Positions 18,391-27,631 of a stretch of DNA of 64,000 bases are shown piece after piece (within the stretch, counting starts at the first letter, position 1; each line of letters begins with the position of its first letter). The stretch is from CBDDLD01 sp965230605. Its GTDB lineage: Bacteria; Bacteroidota; Bacteroidia; Flavobacteriales; Flavobacteriaceae. The position numbers and the translations under genes were made by a program. Under the pieces are notes generated by a model, which searched no databases, had not been told where the DNA came from, and saw only the letters and a program-made list of their open reading frames with translations. The stretch spans positions 3,162,001-3,226,000 of the forward strand of contig CBDDLD010000004.1 of the NCBI GenBank assembly GCA_965230605.1, given 5' to 3'.

Positions 18391-18993
18391 ATGATTAAGA
18401 GCTTTAGCTTCATTTTTCTTTTATCGTTTACCATGGGATTTTCTCAAGATGCATGGGTTTTAAAAAAGAGTGAAGATAATATTGAAGTATATACCAGAAG
18501 TGTTCCTGATTCAAAATTGAAAGAATATAAGGCCGTTTCCACAATTAATACATCTATAGATAATATATTACACGAGTTACTCACCGCACCAAAATATAAT
18601 GATACATGTAAAGCTGGCATTAGCTATTATGTAAAAATGCTAGGCAAAAATCGACATGTGTTTTATGCCTATAAAGATCTCCCTTGGCCAGTAAGGGATA
18701 GAGACGTAGTTACCCTAATCACAGTGGAAAAATTATCTAATTCCAAGTATAAATTAACTATAGAAGGTTTGCCTGAAGGAATCCCCGAAAGAGACAAAAC
18801 CATACGAATCAAAAACTTAATGGGGCATTGGCTTTTAGAGCAAAAAAAAGATCATGAAACTATGGTTACTCAACAATTATTTTTAAATCCGGAAGGTAGT
18901 CTTCCTGCTTTTGTAATAAATAGCCTACTTGTAAAAGGTCCTTTTAAAACATTTCAAGAGTTACGACGAAACTCTAAAAACTATGGTAGATAA
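18391..18993 (+). CDS. Exported START-domain protein
   Basis: 200 residues with a signal peptide (about 1-18, TMGFSQ). The rest is a START/SRPBCC lipid-binding fold, recognisable by EVYTRSVPDSKLKEYKA, the YKDLPWPVRDRDVV motif and a C-terminal helix LLVKGPFKTFQELRR. Such proteins bind hydrophobic ligands in a deep pocket. The signal sequence places it in the periplasm. Ligand unknown. Confidence 0.85.
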   Translation: MIKSFSFIFLLSFTMGFSQDAWVLKKSEDNIEVYTRSVPDSKLKEYKAVSTINTSIDNILHELLTAPKYNDTCKAGISYYVKMLGKNRHVFYAYKDLPWPVRDRDVVTLITVEKLSNSKYKLTIEGLPEGIPERDKTIRIKNLMGHWLLEQKKDHETMVTQQLFLNPEGSLPAFVINSLLVKGPFKTFQELRRNSKNYGR

Positions 18994-19023
18994 AACTCAC
19001 CTGTAAAAGTATGAGGTTTTTAT
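18992..19023 (+). terminator. Probable terminator after the START-domain gene
   Basis: AAAACTCA pairs with TGAGGTTTT with one bulged G around a 12-base loop, followed by a T-rich tract. It begins at the stop codon of the START gene. The bulge lowers certainty. Confidence 0.45.
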
Positions 19024-19032
19024 TTATCGACG

Positions 19033-19040
19033 TATATTTG
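19033..19040 (+). promoter_or_regulatory. -7 promoter element for the PfkB kinase
   Basis: TATATTTG matches TAnnTTTG exactly and is followed by CACC, 22 bases before the ATG at 19063. Confidence 0.5.
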
Positions 19041-19062
19041 CACCTTAATTCAAATTCTCTTT

Positions 19063-19989
19063 ATGAGTAAATTAGTAATTGTCGGTACAGTAGCTTTTGA
19101 TGCTATTGAAACACCTTTTGGTAAAACTGATAAGATCTTAGGAGGGGCTGGAACTTTTATCGGACTTGCAGCATCACAGTTTAATGTAGATTCTACTGTG
19201 GTTTCAATTGTTGGTGGAGACTTTCCACAAGAATATCTAGACTTACTTACAAATAACAACATTGATACTTCCGGTATTGAAATTGTTAAGGATGGTAAAA
19301 CTTTTTTCTGGAGTGGCTTATATCACAATGATATGAATTCTAGAGATACTTTGGTTACCGAACTCAATGTGTTAGCAGATTTCAAACCTGTAGTTCCTGA
19401 ATCTTACAGAGATGCAGAGGTTGTAATGCTGGGTAATTTACATCCATCTACTCAAATGAGTGTTCTAAATCAGATGAATAAAAGACCAAAGATGGTAGTC
19501 TTAGACACCATGAACTTTTGGATGGATACTGCATTAGAAGATCTTCATAATGTTATGAAACATATTGATGTTATTACCATAAATGATGAAGAAGCGAGGC
19601 AATTAACTAATGAATATTCACTTGTTGTTGCAGCCAGAAAAATTCATGAGATGGGACCGAAGTATGTTGTTATTAAAAAGGGAGAACACGGTGCTTTATT
19701 ATTTCATGATGACAGTGTGTTTTATGCTCCTGCTTTACCGCTTGAAGAGGTTTTTGACCCTACTGGAGCAGGCGATACTTTTGCTGGAGGGTTCACAGGG
19801 TATTTGGCTAAAACCGAAGACTATTCATTTGAGAATATGAAAAATGCAGTAATATATGGTTCGACCTTAGCATCATTTTGTGTTGAGAAATTTGGTACAG
19901 AGCGTATGCAAGAGCTCTCTAAAGAAGATGTTATGAAACGCCTACAGCAATTTAAGAACCTAACTCAATTTGAAATAGAATTAACATAA
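19063..19989 (+). CDS. PfkB-family sugar/nucleoside kinase
   Basis: 308 residues of the ribokinase fold. The ATP-binding signature DPTGAGDTFAGGF with its catalytic Asp is at about 228-240; an early GGAGTFIGLAASQ substrate segment and the NDEEARQLT loop are also present. The substrate cannot be fixed: ribose, a nucleoside or another sugar are possible. Its place between purine genes (purN upstream, the PurF homologue downstream) makes a purine-ribose-related substrate attractive, but a terminator separates it from the latter. Confidence 0.88.
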   Translation: MSKLVIVGTVAFDAIETPFGKTDKILGGAGTFIGLAASQFNVDSTVVSIVGGDFPQEYLDLLTNNNIDTSGIEIVKDGKTFFWSGLYHNDMNSRDTLVTELNVLADFKPVVPESYRDAEVVMLGNLHPSTQMSVLNQMNKRPKMVVLDTMNFWMDTALEDLHNVMKHIDVITINDEEARQLTNEYSLVVAARKIHEMGPKYVVIKKGEHGALLFHDDSVFYAPALPLEEVFDPTGAGDTFAGGFTGYLAKTEDYSFENMKNAVIYGSTLASFCVEKFGTERMQELSKEDVMKRLQQFKNLTQFEIELT

Positions 19990-19997
19990 TATATACG

Positions 19998-20022
19998 CGC
20001 GCTCACATGAGCGCGTTTTTTA
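19998..20022 (+). terminator. Rho-independent terminator after the PfkB kinase
   Basis: CGCGCTC (19998-20004) pairs with GAGCGCG (20009-20015) around the loop ACAT, followed by a T run. Confidence 0.85.
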
Positions 20023-20038
20023 TTAACCAGCTTTTGCA

Positions 20039-21937
20039 ATGAGCGATATCCTAAAACATGAGTGCGGTATTGCACTTATAAGACTTTTAAAACCTTTAGA
20101 ATACTACAAAGAAAAATATGGTAGTGCATTTTATGGCGTAAATAAAATGTATCTAATGATGGAAAAGCAGCACAATCGTGGTCAGGATGGTGCTGGTTTT
20201 GCAAGTATTAAATTAGATATGCAAGCTGGTGAGCGTTACATAAGCCGTGTAAGGTCTATTGAACAACAGCCTATACAAGATATCTTTGCTCAAATCAATG
20301 CCCGCATTAACAATGAACTTACACAGCATCCTGAATACAATAATGATGTAGATCTCCAAAAACGAAACATCCCATACCTAGGAGAATTGTTATTGGGCCA
20401 TGTGCGCTATGGCACTTTTGGAAAGAATAGTGTTGAAAGTGTACATCCTTTTCTGAGACAGAACAATTGGATGCATAGAAACCTTATTCTTGCCGGGAAT
20501 TTTAATATGACCAATGTGACTCAACTTTTTAACAATTTGGTTGAGCTTGGCCAGCACCCGAAAGAAAAAGCAGATACCATTACCATAATGGAGAAAATTG
20601 GTCATTTTCTTGATGATGCTGTTTCAAAAATTTATAAAGATTTAAAGAAAGAAGGGTACTCCAAAAGCGAATGCTCTCCATTAATAGCTGAACGTCTTAA
20701 TATTGCTAAAATCCTTAAAAAATCCTCTAAAAATTGGGATGGAGGTTATGCTATGGCTGGTTTATTAGGTCATGGGGATTCTTTTGTTTTAAGAGACCCT
20801 GCGGGTATACGTCCGGCCTATTACTATAAAGATGATGAAGTTGTTGTTGTAGCGTCTGAACGCCCCGTTATTCAAACAGTATTTAATGTTGCATTCGAAG
20901 ATGTGATTGAGTTAGATCCTGGTCATGCAATCATCACTAAGAAATCTGGAGAAACAACGATTAAGAAAATCATTGAGCCTCTTGAACGTAAGGCCTGTTC
21001 TTTTGAACGTATTTACTTTTCTAGAGGTAGTGATGCTGAGATCTATCAAGAACGTAAAGCATTAGGGAGGTTATTAATGCCTGAAGTATTAAAAGCCATA
21101 GATAACGATACAGAAAATACTGTGTTTTCATATATTCCGAATACAGCGGAAACGTCGTTTTTTGGAATGATAGATACTGTTGAAGAACATCTCAATGAAA
21201 AGAAAACAAAAGCTATTTTGGCCGGAAACGGAAAGCTTTCTGCTAAACGGGTTACTGAAATCTTATCTGAAAGGCCTCGAATAGAAAAGATAGCCATAAA
21301 AGATGTTAAGCTTAGAACATTTATTACAGAAGATAGCAGTAGAGACGATTTAGTTGCCCACGTATACGATGTGACTTATGGTGTTATTAAACCGTCCGAT
21401 AATTTGGTTATAATAGATGATAGTATTGTAAGGGGAACTACCTTAAAGAAAAGTATTATTAAGATGATGGACAGACTAAGCCCCAAGAAGATTGTAGTGG
21501 TCTCTTCTGCTCCACAAATACGCTATCCGGATTGTTACGGAATAGATATGGCCAATTTAGAAAGTTTAGTTGCTTTTAGAGCAGCATTGGCGTTATTGAA
21601 AGATCATAATAAATACGACTTAGTAAAAGAAGTTTACGAAAAATGTAAGGCACAAGTTGACATAGAAGATAAAGACGTAAAGAACTTTGTCAAAGAGATT
21701 TACAATCAATTTACTGACGTTGAAATCTCTAAAAAGATCTCTGAGTTATTAAGTGATGATGATGTTAATGCTGACGTTGATATTATTTTCCAACCTGTAG
21801 AAAATTTACACTTAGCCTGTCCAAAAAACTTAGGCGATTGGTATTTTACAGGAGACTATCCAACGGTAGGCGGGAATAGGGTAGTTAACCGAGCTTTCAT
21901 TAATTTTTATGAAGGAAACAAGGAACGTGCTTATTAG
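20039..21937 (+). CDS. Long amidophosphoribosyltransferase (PurF-like)
   Basis: 632 residues, much longer than the usual PurF (about 470-510). The N-terminal nucleophile glutaminase domain has CGIALIRLL with Cys9 preceded by an eight-residue propeptide, RGQDGAGFA, GHVRYGTFG and GNFNMTN. The phosphoribosyltransferase domain has RDPAGIRPAYY, CSFERIYF and the PRPP-binding VIIDDSIVRGTT. The C-terminus carries an extra segment with CPKNLGDWYFTGDYPT. It should transfer glutamine-derived ammonia to PRPP, the first step of purine synthesis. Deviations such as GHVRYGT for GHVRYST and the extra length leave open that it is a specialised paralogue, so no symbol is given. Confidence 0.88.
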   Translation: MSDILKHECGIALIRLLKPLEYYKEKYGSAFYGVNKMYLMMEKQHNRGQDGAGFASIKLDMQAGERYISRVRSIEQQPIQDIFAQINARINNELTQHPEYNNDVDLQKRNIPYLGELLLGHVRYGTFGKNSVESVHPFLRQNNWMHRNLILAGNFNMTNVTQLFNNLVELGQHPKEKADTITIMEKIGHFLDDAVSKIYKDLKKEGYSKSECSPLIAERLNIAKILKKSSKNWDGGYAMAGLLGHGDSFVLRDPAGIRPAYYYKDDEVVVVASERPVIQTVFNVAFEDVIELDPGHAIITKKSGETTIKKIIEPLERKACSFERIYFSRGSDAEIYQERKALGRLLMPEVLKAIDNDTENTVFSYIPNTAETSFFGMIDTVEEHLNEKKTKAILAGNGKLSAKRVTEILSERPRIEKIAIKDVKLRTFITEDSSRDDLVAHVYDVTYGVIKPSDNLVIIDDSIVRGTTLKKSIIKMMDRLSPKKIVVVSSAPQIRYPDCYGIDMANLESLVAFRAALALLKDHNKYDLVKEVYEKCKAQVDIEDKDVKNFVKEIYNQFTDVEISKKISELLSDDDVNADVDIIFQPVENLHLACPKNLGDWYFTGDYPTVGGNRVVNRAFINFYEGNKERAY

Positions 21938-21951
21938 GAAAATCGAAAAAA

Positions 21952-21982
21952 AAAGCGTTTAATCCGAAAAAAATAACGCTTT
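21952..21982 (-). terminator. Stem-loop with T run on the minus strand
   Basis: AAAGCGTT (21952-21959) pairs with AACGCTTT (21975-21982). Read on the minus strand the stem ends in a run of T (21954-21946), terminator-like; read on the plus strand it lacks a T tract. It lies 15 bases after the PurF-like gene. No minus-strand gene lies directly upstream apart from sodA beyond its own terminator. Confidence 0.35.
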
Positions 21983-22045
21983 GCCTAAAAAAAATGCATT
22001 TCATCCAATATTTACTCACGCTTTAACAAATTAATATACTTTAGT

Positions 22046-22121
22046 ATCACCATAACATAAGTAGGTTAAGTTCATGGTAGATTTGGGGCAAAAAAAGGTG
22101 AATTAACATTCACCTTTTTTT
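22046..22121 (+). ncRNA. Putative small RNA, copy 1 of a twin pair
   Basis: A 76-base block almost identical to 22268-22341. It has a 5' stem ACCAT/ATGGT, a conserved single-stranded stretch AGATTTGGGGC and a 3' terminator with AAAGGTGAA paired to TTCACCTTT followed by T. The terminator arms are conserved between copies while the loop is different, which indicates selection on RNA structure. A weak -7 box (TACTTTAG) ends two bases upstream at the same spacing as in copy 2. A short frame (MVDLGQKKVN) exists but is not kept in copy 2. The 480-base gap it lies in has no protein gene. Confidence 0.65.
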
Positions 22122-22258
22122 ATTATTTAACACTCCTAATTTTCATTTCTCTTATACCCGTTTCCTTGTAAAACACCTATAAATAATAGCGTTTCCTCGG
22201 TTAGACTAATTTATGCGTCGTTTATCCAATAAATTCTTTAGTTAAAATAATGTAAACT

Positions 22259-22266
22259 TATATTTG
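22259..22266 (+). promoter_or_regulatory. -7 promoter element for small RNA copy 2
   Basis: TATATTTG matches TAnnTTTG exactly and ends one base before the conserved block. The block would begin at or just before the transcription start. Confidence 0.55.
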
Positions 22267-22267
22267 A

Positions 22268-22341
22268 ATCACCATAACATAAGTAGGTTAAGTTTATGGT
22301 AGATTTGGGGCAAAAAAGGTGAACTCTTGTTCACCTTTTTT
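22268..22341 (+). ncRNA. Putative small RNA, copy 2 of a twin pair
   Basis: Repeats copy 1 with one C-to-T change in the 5' stem (making it ACCATAA/TTATGGT, seven pairs), one fewer A before the terminator and a wholly different terminator loop (CTCTTG instead of TTAACA) between unchanged arms GGTGAA/TTCACC. An exact -7 promoter box precedes it. The 146 bases between the copies hold no repeat or frame that I can interpret. Confidence 0.65.
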
Positions 22342-22360
22342 CATTTCATAACCTTTATGT

Positions 22361-22388
22361 AAAATAAAAGCCAAACATGAAGTTTGGC
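22361..22388 (-). terminator. Rho-independent terminator of sodA
   Basis: On the minus strand GCCAAAC pairs with GTTTGGC around a 5-base loop (22370-22388) and is followed by TTTTATTTT. It lies 31 bases beyond the sodA stop. Confidence 0.8.
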
Positions 22389-22418
22389 CTTATTTTTATC
22401 TAAATTTTGTTCTAAATT

Positions 22419-23027
22419 TTATTTAGCTTCTGCATAACGTCTTTCAACTTCATTCCAGTTAATTACGTTAAAAAATGCTTGTATATAATCTGGTCTTCTG
22501 TTTTGGTAGTTTAAGTAATAGGCATGTTCCCATACATCTAAACCTAAGATAGGAGTACCCCCGCACGCAACACCTGGCATTAAAGGATTATCTTGGTTAG
22601 GTGTAGAGCATACTTCTACCTTTCCACCTTTATGAACGCATAACCATGCCCACCCAGAACCAAATTGTGTGGCTGCAGCTTTAGCAAAAGCTTCTTTAAA
22701 AGCATCAACAGAACCATAGGCATCCTCGATAGCATCTTTTAATTCTCCAGATAAATACCCTTTTCCTTCAGGGTTCATAACTTCCCAAAATAGAGCATGG
22801 TTATAGTATCCACCTCCATTATTTCGTACAGCACTATTAGACATGTCTAGATTAGTAAGAATGTCCTCAATAGACTTTCCTTCTACATCTGTACCTCCAA
22901 TTGCAGCATTTAATTTTGTTGTATAGCCATTATGATGTTTAGAGTGATGTATCTCCATAGTACGGGCATCAATATGTGGTTCTAAAGCATCATATGCATA
23001 TTTTAGTTTTGGTAATTCAAAAGCCAT
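22419..23027 (-). CDS. sodA: Superoxide dismutase, probably Mn type
   Basis: 202 residues. Metal ligands are visible: His in [10 protein letters not shown], His in YYNHALFW, Asp and His in DVWEHAYYL. The second-sphere motif STPNQDNP and [11 protein letters not shown] favour the Mn rather than the Fe group, but a cambialistic enzyme is possible. It dismutates superoxide in the cytosol. Single-gene unit with its own promoter and terminator. Confidence 0.96.
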   Translation of the reverse strand: MAFELPKLKYAYDALEPHIDARTMEIHHSKHHNGYTTKLNAAIGGTDVEGKSIEDILTNLDMSNSAVRNNGGGYYNHALFWEVMNPEGKGYLSGELKDAIEDAYGSVDAFKEAFAKAAATQFGSGWAWLCVHKGGKVEVCSTPNQDNPLMPGVACGGTPILGLDVWEHAYYLNYQNRRPDYIQAFFNVINWNEVERRYAEAK

Positions 23028-23063
23028 AGTTTTTGTTGTTTTTAGTTACTGTTTCAATTCTTA

Positions 23064-23071
23064 CAAATTTA
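23064..23071 (-). promoter_or_regulatory. -7 promoter element for sodA
   Basis: Minus-strand TAAATTTG matches TAnnTTTG, 36 bases before the sodA start codon. Confidence 0.5.
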
Positions 23072-23141
23072 CAATATTGATAAATAGAAATCTCTATTAA
23101 ATTATTAAGAATACTTATTTTGGTATAAAATTTATCATTAG

Positions 23142-26100
23142 TTGAAATCTTCATTTCAAATTTACAATGCTTCGGCAGGGAGTGGAAAAACATTCACAAT
23201 CGCTAAGTCTTATCTAAAACTTTTGGTGGCATCAAAAGATCCGGAAGCCTTTAAGCATATTCTAGCCATTACATTTACTAATAAAGCAGTAAGTGAAATG
23301 AAAGAGCGCATCATTAAGATGCTTAAGTTGTTTAGCCAAGAAGAAATACTTCAAGAAGCACATCCAATGTTTGACGTTATTTGTGAGGAGCTCTCTATTT
23401 CACCTCTATCTCTACATCAAAAGTCTAAAACCATACTAAAACATATTGTCCATAATTATGCTGCTTTTGACATATCAACAATAGATGGATTTACACATAA
23501 GATTATAAGAACATTTGCTTTTGATTTAAAACTTCCTCTAAACTTTGAAGTGGAACTCGATCAGGAGACCATGCGTTCTGAGGCAGTCGACAGATTGCTC
23601 TCTAAAGCAGGAAGCGATGAAAAACTGACTAAAATTCTTATCGATTTTGCAATAGAAAAAGCTGATGATAGTAAGAGCTGGGATATCTCATACGATCTCA
23701 ATAAAATTTCAAAACTGTTATTTAGTGAAAACGATTATAAATACATTAATGCGCTTAAGGAAAAGACCCTAGACGATTTTGAGGCTTTAAAAACATCATT
23801 AATTAAAAAAATAAAAGATGAAGAGGTTTTTATTGTAACGATTGCTGAAACCATATTAACACTAATAGAAGAGGCTGGTCTAAGTTTTGATGATTTTAAT
23901 AGGAAATCGTTACCTAATCATTTTCTAAATCTCAAAAACAAACGTTTTGATATTAAATTTGATGCCAACTGGCAGTTAGACCTACTAGAAAGCAGACCGC
24001 TTTATCCTAAACGTGTCACTGAGTATATTGCTTCTGTAATAGATAATATTCAGCCAGAAATTATCAATGCATTTGAAAATACTAAGAGCGCTGTTTTTAA
24101 ACTCAAATTTCTGAAGGCTATATATAAGAATTGTACTCCTCTTTCTGTATTAAATGCTATAAATCAAGAATTAGACACCATTAAAGAAGAGCAAAATAAA
24201 GTCTTAATTTCTGAATTTAATACTATTATAAGCAATGAAATAGCCAACCAACCTACCCCTTTTATTTATGAACGTTTAGGAGAAAAGTTCAAGCATTATT
24301 TTATTGATGAATTTCAGGACACTTCTAAAATGCAATGGCAAAATCTAACTCCTTTAATTGATAATGCCATTTCAGGAGAAAATCTTGAAGGTCAAAAAGG
24401 GTCTTTAATGTTAGTTGGAGATGCTAAGCAATCTATTTACAGGTGGCGCGGGGGTGTTGCAGAGCAATTTATCGATTTGTACAATGCAACCGAAAATCCG
24501 TTTCAGGTAGATGCTGAAATATATGCTTTAGATACCAATTACAGAAGTTTTAAAAACATTATTGATTTTAACAATACCTTTTTCAATTATATCGCCAGCA
24601 CTTTTATTAATAATTTGTCATATGCTGAATTATACAAGTCTGCACCTCAGCTTTCGTATAAAGACAACATGGGCTATGTAAACCTTAGTTTTCTAGAAAT
24701 TGATAGCTCGCAAAACAAGAATGAGATATATGCAGAAGAAGTTTTAGAAACTGTTAATTCATGCATCGACAAAGGATATCAATACAGTGATATCTGTATT
24801 ATAGTTAGATATAAGAAAGAAGGTGTAGTTGTAGCGGATATTTTAAACGAAAATAACATACAAGTTATTACTTCAGAAACACTAACTGTTAACCATTCTG
24901 AAGAAGTGCGTTTCATAAACAGTATGCTACAGTTAATAGTAACACCAAGTAGCTATACACATAAAGCGAATGTACTGGAATATCTGATACAATTATTAAA
25001 GATAGATGATTCTCATCACTTTTATGAGCAGCATATTCATTTAAATCTTGAAGACTTTTTATTAAGTTTGAACCTGTTTGGCATAAAGTCAGACTTAGTT
25101 AAGCTATTACAAGCGCCTTTGTATGAGCTTATAGAGAATATAGTCAGAGATTTTGGACTAGTAAAGACCTCAAATGCTTATGTAGAATTCTATTTGGATT
25201 TTGCTTTAGAATTTACCCAAAGGTATACCTCAGACATTAACGATTTTATCGCCTATTTCGATAAGAAAAAAGACACACTTTCCATTACTTCTCCTAAAAC
25301 ACAGGATGCTATCCAGATTATGACAATCCATAAAGCTAAGGGCTTAGAGTTCCCGGTTGTTATTTTTCCATTCGCAGAATTAGATATTTACAGAGAGTTA
25401 GAACCAAAGGAATGGGTTCAATTGGACTCTGATAGTTACTACGGATTCTCACATGCTTTACTTAATTATACTCATAATTTTGAGTATTTTAATGACACCT
25501 GTAATGCTATATACCAATCACATCAATCTAAATTAGAATTAGATAATATAAACTTGTTGTATGTTGCGTTAACTAGAGCTGTAGAGCAACTTTATATTAT
25601 TTCTAGAAATGACTACAGTTCAAAAAAATATTCAGGATTCCTTAAAGCCTATCTAGAACATATTAATATCTGGGAAGAGAACACACTGGAGTATAGCTTT
25701 GGCAACCCTGAAAGAGAAACGCTCAATAACGAACATATTGAGAATCATACTGTCGCTGCTCAATTTGTTTCTACAGCTAAAGAAGACCACAACTTACAAA
25801 TACTCACAGAATCTGGAGGTTTATGGGACACTGATCAAGAAAATGCTATAGAACGAGGCAACTTAATACATAACATTATGTCTCAAATTCATACGAGTCA
25901 TGATATTGATTTTGCCTTCAATATGTTTGTTAATGAAGGCCTAATAAAGCAAGAGAGTATATCAGAACTAAAACAAATCGTTTCTAAAATTGTAAATCAT
26001 GAGAAGTTACAAATGTTCTTCTCTGACCAAAATAGGGTGTATAATGAAAAAGATATTATTACTGAAGATGGGCGTATACTAAGACCAGATAGGGTTGTAA

Positions 26101-26276
26101 TTAATTCTGAAAACGAGGCTGTACTAATTGATTATAAAACTGGTTATGAGGATTACAGCCATCACTTACAGTTAAATTCTTATGCTGAAGTATTGCATCA
26201 AATGTCTTACAGGGTTACAGAAAAATTACTTGTATATATTAATGATGATATTAAAGTAGTTCAACTCAAAGAATGA
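23142..26276 (+). CDS. UvrD/AddA-like helicase-nuclease
   Basis: 1044 residues, starting at TTG. Superfamily 1 helicase motifs: Walker A in NASAGSGKT (about 9-17), motif II IDEFQDTS, motif III GDAKQSIYRWRGG, motif V/VI region TIHKAKGLEFPVVIF and LLYVALTRA. The C-terminal 160 residues carry a PD-(D/E)XK nuclease domain, with GNLIHNIM, RPDRVV and IDYKTG. This is the AddA layout of the AddAB/RecBCD-type double-strand-break resection complex. Its likely partner, the AddB-like gene, is at 29092-31848, separated by kbl and an OmpA gene on the same strand. Confidence 0.92.
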   Translation: MKSSFQIYNASAGSGKTFTIAKSYLKLLVASKDPEAFKHILAITFTNKAVSEMKERIIKMLKLFSQEEILQEAHPMFDVICEELSISPLSLHQKSKTILKHIVHNYAAFDISTIDGFTHKIIRTFAFDLKLPLNFEVELDQETMRSEAVDRLLSKAGSDEKLTKILIDFAIEKADDSKSWDISYDLNKISKLLFSENDYKYINALKEKTLDDFEALKTSLIKKIKDEEVFIVTIAETILTLIEEAGLSFDDFNRKSLPNHFLNLKNKRFDIKFDANWQLDLLESRPLYPKRVTEYIASVIDNIQPEIINAFENTKSAVFKLKFLKAIYKNCTPLSVLNAINQELDTIKEEQNKVLISEFNTIISNEIANQPTPFIYERLGEKFKHYFIDEFQDTSKMQWQNLTPLIDNAISGENLEGQKGSLMLVGDAKQSIYRWRGGVAEQFIDLYNATENPFQVDAEIYALDTNYRSFKNIIDFNNTFFNYIASTFINNLSYAELYKSAPQLSYKDNMGYVNLSFLEIDSSQNKNEIYAEEVLETVNSCIDKGYQYSDICIIVRYKKEGVVVADILNENNIQVITSETLTVNHSEEVRFINSMLQLIVTPSSYTHKANVLEYLIQLLKIDDSHHFYEQHIHLNLEDFLLSLNLFGIKSDLVKLLQAPLYELIENIVRDFGLVKTSNAYVEFYLDFALEFTQRYTSDINDFIAYFDKKKDTLSITSPKTQDAIQIMTIHKAKGLEFPVVIFPFAELDIYRELEPKEWVQLDSDSYYGFSHALLNYTHNFEYFNDTCNAIYQSHQSKLELDNINLLYVALTRAVEQLYIISRNDYSSKKYSGFLKAYLEHINIWEENTLEYSFGNPERETLNNEHIENHTVAAQFVSTAKEDHNLQILTESGGLWDTDQENAIERGNLIHNIMSQIHTSHDIDFAFNMFVNEGLIKQESISELKQIVSKIVNHEKLQMFFSDQNRVYNEKDIITEDGRILRPDRVVINSENEAVLIDYKTGYEDYSHHLQLNSYAEVLHQMSYRVTEKLLVYINDDIKVVQLKE

Positions 26277-26279
26277 TAC

Positions 26280-26287
26280 TACATTTG
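26280..26287 (+). promoter_or_regulatory. -7 promoter element for kbl
   Basis: TACATTTG matches TAnnTTTG, starting four bases after the AddA-like stop codon and ending 28 bases before the kbl ATG. Confidence 0.5.
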
Positions 26288-26315
26288 TAACACAAATAAT
26301 TTATAAAAAACAACT

Positions 26316-27509
26316 ATGTACGGAGCCATAAAAGAGCATTTACAAAACGAGATAAATGATATTAAAGACGCAGGGTTATTTAAAAGTGAACGTATTATTA
26401 CTTCGCCCCAAGGAGCAGAGATTAAATTAAATACCGGAGACACCGTTTTAAATTTTTGTGCGAACAATTATTTAGGCCTCTCTTCTCATCCTGAAGTTAT
26501 TCAAGCAGCTAAAGATACTATGGATTCTCACGGTTTTGGTATGTCTTCAGTGCGTTTTATTTGTGGTACTCAAGATATTCATAAAGAATTAGAGCAAAAA
26601 ATAGCAGATTTTTATGGTACTGAAGATACTATACTATATGCTGCAGCTTTTGATGCTAATGGAGGTGTTTTTGAACCTTTACTGACAAAGGAAGATGCAA
26701 TTATCTCCGACTCTTTAAATCATGCTTCAATTATTGATGGTGTTAGGTTGTGTAAAGCTGCAAGATATCGTTATGAGAATAACAATATGGAAGATCTTGA
26801 AAAACAGCTCATAGAGGCTAATAAAAATGGGGCTAGATTCAAAATCATCGTTACTGACGGTGTCTTTTCTATGGATGGTCTTGTTGCACCTTTAGATCAA
26901 ATTTGCGACCTGGCTGATAAGTACGATGCTTTAGTAATGATAGATGAATGCCATGCTACAGGATTCATAGGTGAAACTGGTAGAGGAACTTTAGAAGAAA
27001 AAGGCGTACTGGGCCGTATAGATATTATTACCGGAACTCTTGGAAAGGCTATGGGTGGTGCCATGGGCGGGTATACTACTGCTAAAAAAGAAATTATAGA
27101 AATACTTCGACAACGCTCTAGACCTTATTTGTTTTCTAACTCTCTGGCTCCCGCCATTGTTGGTGCTTCTATTAAGGTATTTGATATGCTAACAAACAAT
27201 ACAACCCTCAGAGACCAGTTAGAATGGAATACTAATTATTTTAAAAAAGGGATGAAGGCAGCTGGATTTGATATTATAGATGGTGATTCTGCAATTGTTC
27301 CTGTAATGTTATATGACGCTAAACTATCGCAAACTATGGCAAATATGCTGTTAGATGAGGGCATTTATGTCATCGGATTCTTTTTCCCAGTCGTACCTAG
27401 AGGAAAAGCAAGAATTAGAGTACAATTATCAGCTGCTCACACTCAGGAACATTTGGACAAAGCTATCAACGCATTTGTTAAAGTAGGGAAAGCCTTAAAT
27501 ATTATATAA
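26316..27509 (+). CDS. kbl: Glycine C-acetyltransferase (2-amino-3-ketobutyrate CoA ligase)
   Basis: 397 residues of the alpha-oxoamine synthase family. Seen: [36 protein letters not shown], the IDECHATGF motif and the PLP-binding Lys in GTLGKAMGG. It converts 2-amino-3-ketobutyrate plus CoA to glycine and acetyl-CoA in threonine breakdown. No threonine dehydrogenase gene is adjacent. Confidence 0.95.
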   Translation: MYGAIKEHLQNEINDIKDAGLFKSERIITSPQGAEIKLNTGDTVLNFCANNYLGLSSHPEVIQAAKDTMDSHGFGMSSVRFICGTQDIHKELEQKIADFYGTEDTILYAAAFDANGGVFEPLLTKEDAIISDSLNHASIIDGVRLCKAARYRYENNNMEDLEKQLIEANKNGARFKIIVTDGVFSMDGLVAPLDQICDLADKYDALVMIDECHATGFIGETGRGTLEEKGVLGRIDIITGTLGKAMGGAMGGYTTAKKEIIEILRQRSRPYLFSNSLAPAIVGASIKVFDMLTNNTTLRDQLEWNTNYFKKGMKAAGFDIIDGDSAIVPVMLYDAKLSQTMANMLLDEGIYVIGFFFPVVPRGKARIRVQLSAAHTQEHLDKAINAFVKVGKALNII

Positions 27510-27555
27510 AATGATTCCAAACTCGCTATTTTAAAGCGTTGTATCAATATTTTTA

Positions 27556-27563
27556 TATATTTG
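27556..27563 (+). promoter_or_regulatory. -7 promoter element for the OmpA porin
   Basis: TATATTTG matches TAnnTTTG exactly. It would give a 5' untranslated region of about 60 bases, AT-rich and suited to an abundant envelope protein. Confidence 0.5.
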
Positions 27564-27631
27564 TCTTTGTTAATAATATTTAACAACTTACTTTTGCTAA
27601 CAATTAACACTTAAAAATTAAAATTTAGAAT

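Noticed and set aside
22076..22108. Small peptide (MVDLGQKKVN) in the repeat block
   Set aside because: The frame is changed by the missing A in copy 2, so it is not conserved; the RNA structure is.
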